From positions 1-5,708 of the forward strand of contig JAKOOI010000591.1 of assembly GCA_022701475.1 (NCBI GenBank): a stretch of 5,708 bases of DNA, in the 5' to 3' direction. The position numbers and the translations under genes are program-made. Positions 5,335-5,708 of the stretch are shown here, piece by piece. Positions within the stretch are counted from its first letter, which is position 1, and each line of letters opens with the position of its first letter. The stretch is from Weeksellaceae bacterium. Lineage in GTDB: Bacteria > Bacteroidota > Bacteroidia > Flavobacteriales > Weeksellaceae. The notes beneath the pieces are model-generated. The model was not told the origin of the DNA, made no database searches, and saw nothing but the letters and a program-made list of their open reading frames with translations.

Positions 5335-5708
5335 ATGGCAAAAGGAAAACAGACCCCTCGTCAGAAGATGATCAACCTGATGTATTTGGTGTTCATCGCG
5401 ATGATGGCCCTAAATATTGATGCAGAAATCATCAGGTCATATTATGACTCTACAAAAGCTCTTAATGAAACCCGGACTTTAACAGAAAGAAAGAACGAAA
5501 AGATTTTCGAAAAAACCCTTGAAGCTAAAGCCCAGCAGGTACCTGATACCTATGCCCAGCCTTGGCAGCAATACCAGGTATTAAGAGATAAAATCAATTC
5601 ACTGGTAAAATCGGCTCAGGATATCAAGGATTTACTTAAAAAGAAATCCGAATTCCATGAAAAAGACAAAGCCGGAAAAGATATCGACGTAAGTGAAAAC
5701 TTTGCTGC
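5335..5708 (+). CDS. gldM: gliding motility / T9SS motor protein GldM, N-terminal part (3' end outside window)
   Basis: The frame opens at ATG 5335 and runs past the right edge: 124 complete codons plus two bases, against a family length of about 510-525. GldM (PorM) is the rotor-like partner of GldL. A short cytoplasmic N-terminus and one membrane helix anchor a long periplasmic dimer of several domains that reaches the GldK/GldN ring. Here the N-terminus MAKGKQTPRQKMINLMY carries Arg9, the residue that pairs with the GldL membrane charges in F. johnsoniae. The helix spans about 12-28 and continues into a charged helical region (about 33-110, rich in Lys, Glu and Gln), as expected for the first periplasmic domain. 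The start is fixed by the conserved TPRQKMINLMYLVFIAM block. It lies 50 nt after gldL. The residues just after the helix (NIDAEIIRSYYD) differ from what I recall for F. johnsoniae and look Chryseobacterium-like. Confidence 0.96.
   Translation, partial: MAKGKQTPRQKMINLMYLVFIAMMALNIDAEIIRSYYDSTKALNETRTLTERKNEKIFEKTLEAKAQQVPDTYAQPWQQYQVLRDKINSLVKSAQDIKDLLKKKSEFHEKDKAGKDIDVSENFA

Noticed and set aside
1..5708. Mobile elements, CRISPR arrays, tRNA or rRNA genes, or a new defence system
   Set aside because: No long direct or inverted repeats, transposase motifs, spaced repeats or cloverleaf-like segments were seen. All genes are on one strand and belong to housekeeping or T9SS families.

Overview
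The window looks like chromosomal DNA from a member of the Flavobacteriia (Bacteroidota), most likely Chryseobacterium or a close Weeksellaceae relative. The DNA is AT-rich, no start codon has a Shine-Dalgarno sequence, the spacers carry A-tracts, and the gldK-gldL-gldM order is found only in Bacteroidota with a type IX secretion system (T9SS). The genus is my inference from the wording of the GldL and GldM proteins and would need a database search to confirm.

Layout, all on the + strand. Positions 3-1115 hold the C-terminal part of a DUF4270-type protein, cut at the left edge. After 27 nt comes complete glmS (1143-2996), the glutamine-dependent enzyme that makes glucosamine-6-phosphate for peptidoglycan and lipopolysaccharide. 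A 108-nt AT-rich spacer with a possible Bacteroidota-type promoter leads into the gld cluster: gldK (3105-4523, complete), gldL (4580-5284, complete) and the first 124 codons of gldM (5335 to the right edge). gldN would be expected just downstream. No stretch above 108 nt lacks a gene.

How the genes work together. GldL (cytoplasmic membrane, cytoplasmic tail) and GldM (one membrane helix, long periplasmic part) form the proton-driven motor of the T9SS, which also powers gliding where gliding occurs. GldK is an outer-membrane lipoprotein that forms a periplasmic ring with GldN and is contacted by GldM. The charged membrane residues of the F. johnsoniae motor are present at the same numbers: GldL Lys27, His30 and Glu49, and GldM Arg9. 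The motor is therefore predicted to be functional. glmS and the DUF4270 gene are probably a separate transcription unit upstream.

I see no undescribed system here. The best leads are a shared leader element (16 nt, 14 identical, followed by the same 9-nt A-tract) in front of both gldL and gldM, a 9-nt perfect anti-SD match buried inside gldK, and the unexplained pairing of a DUF4270 protein with glmS.
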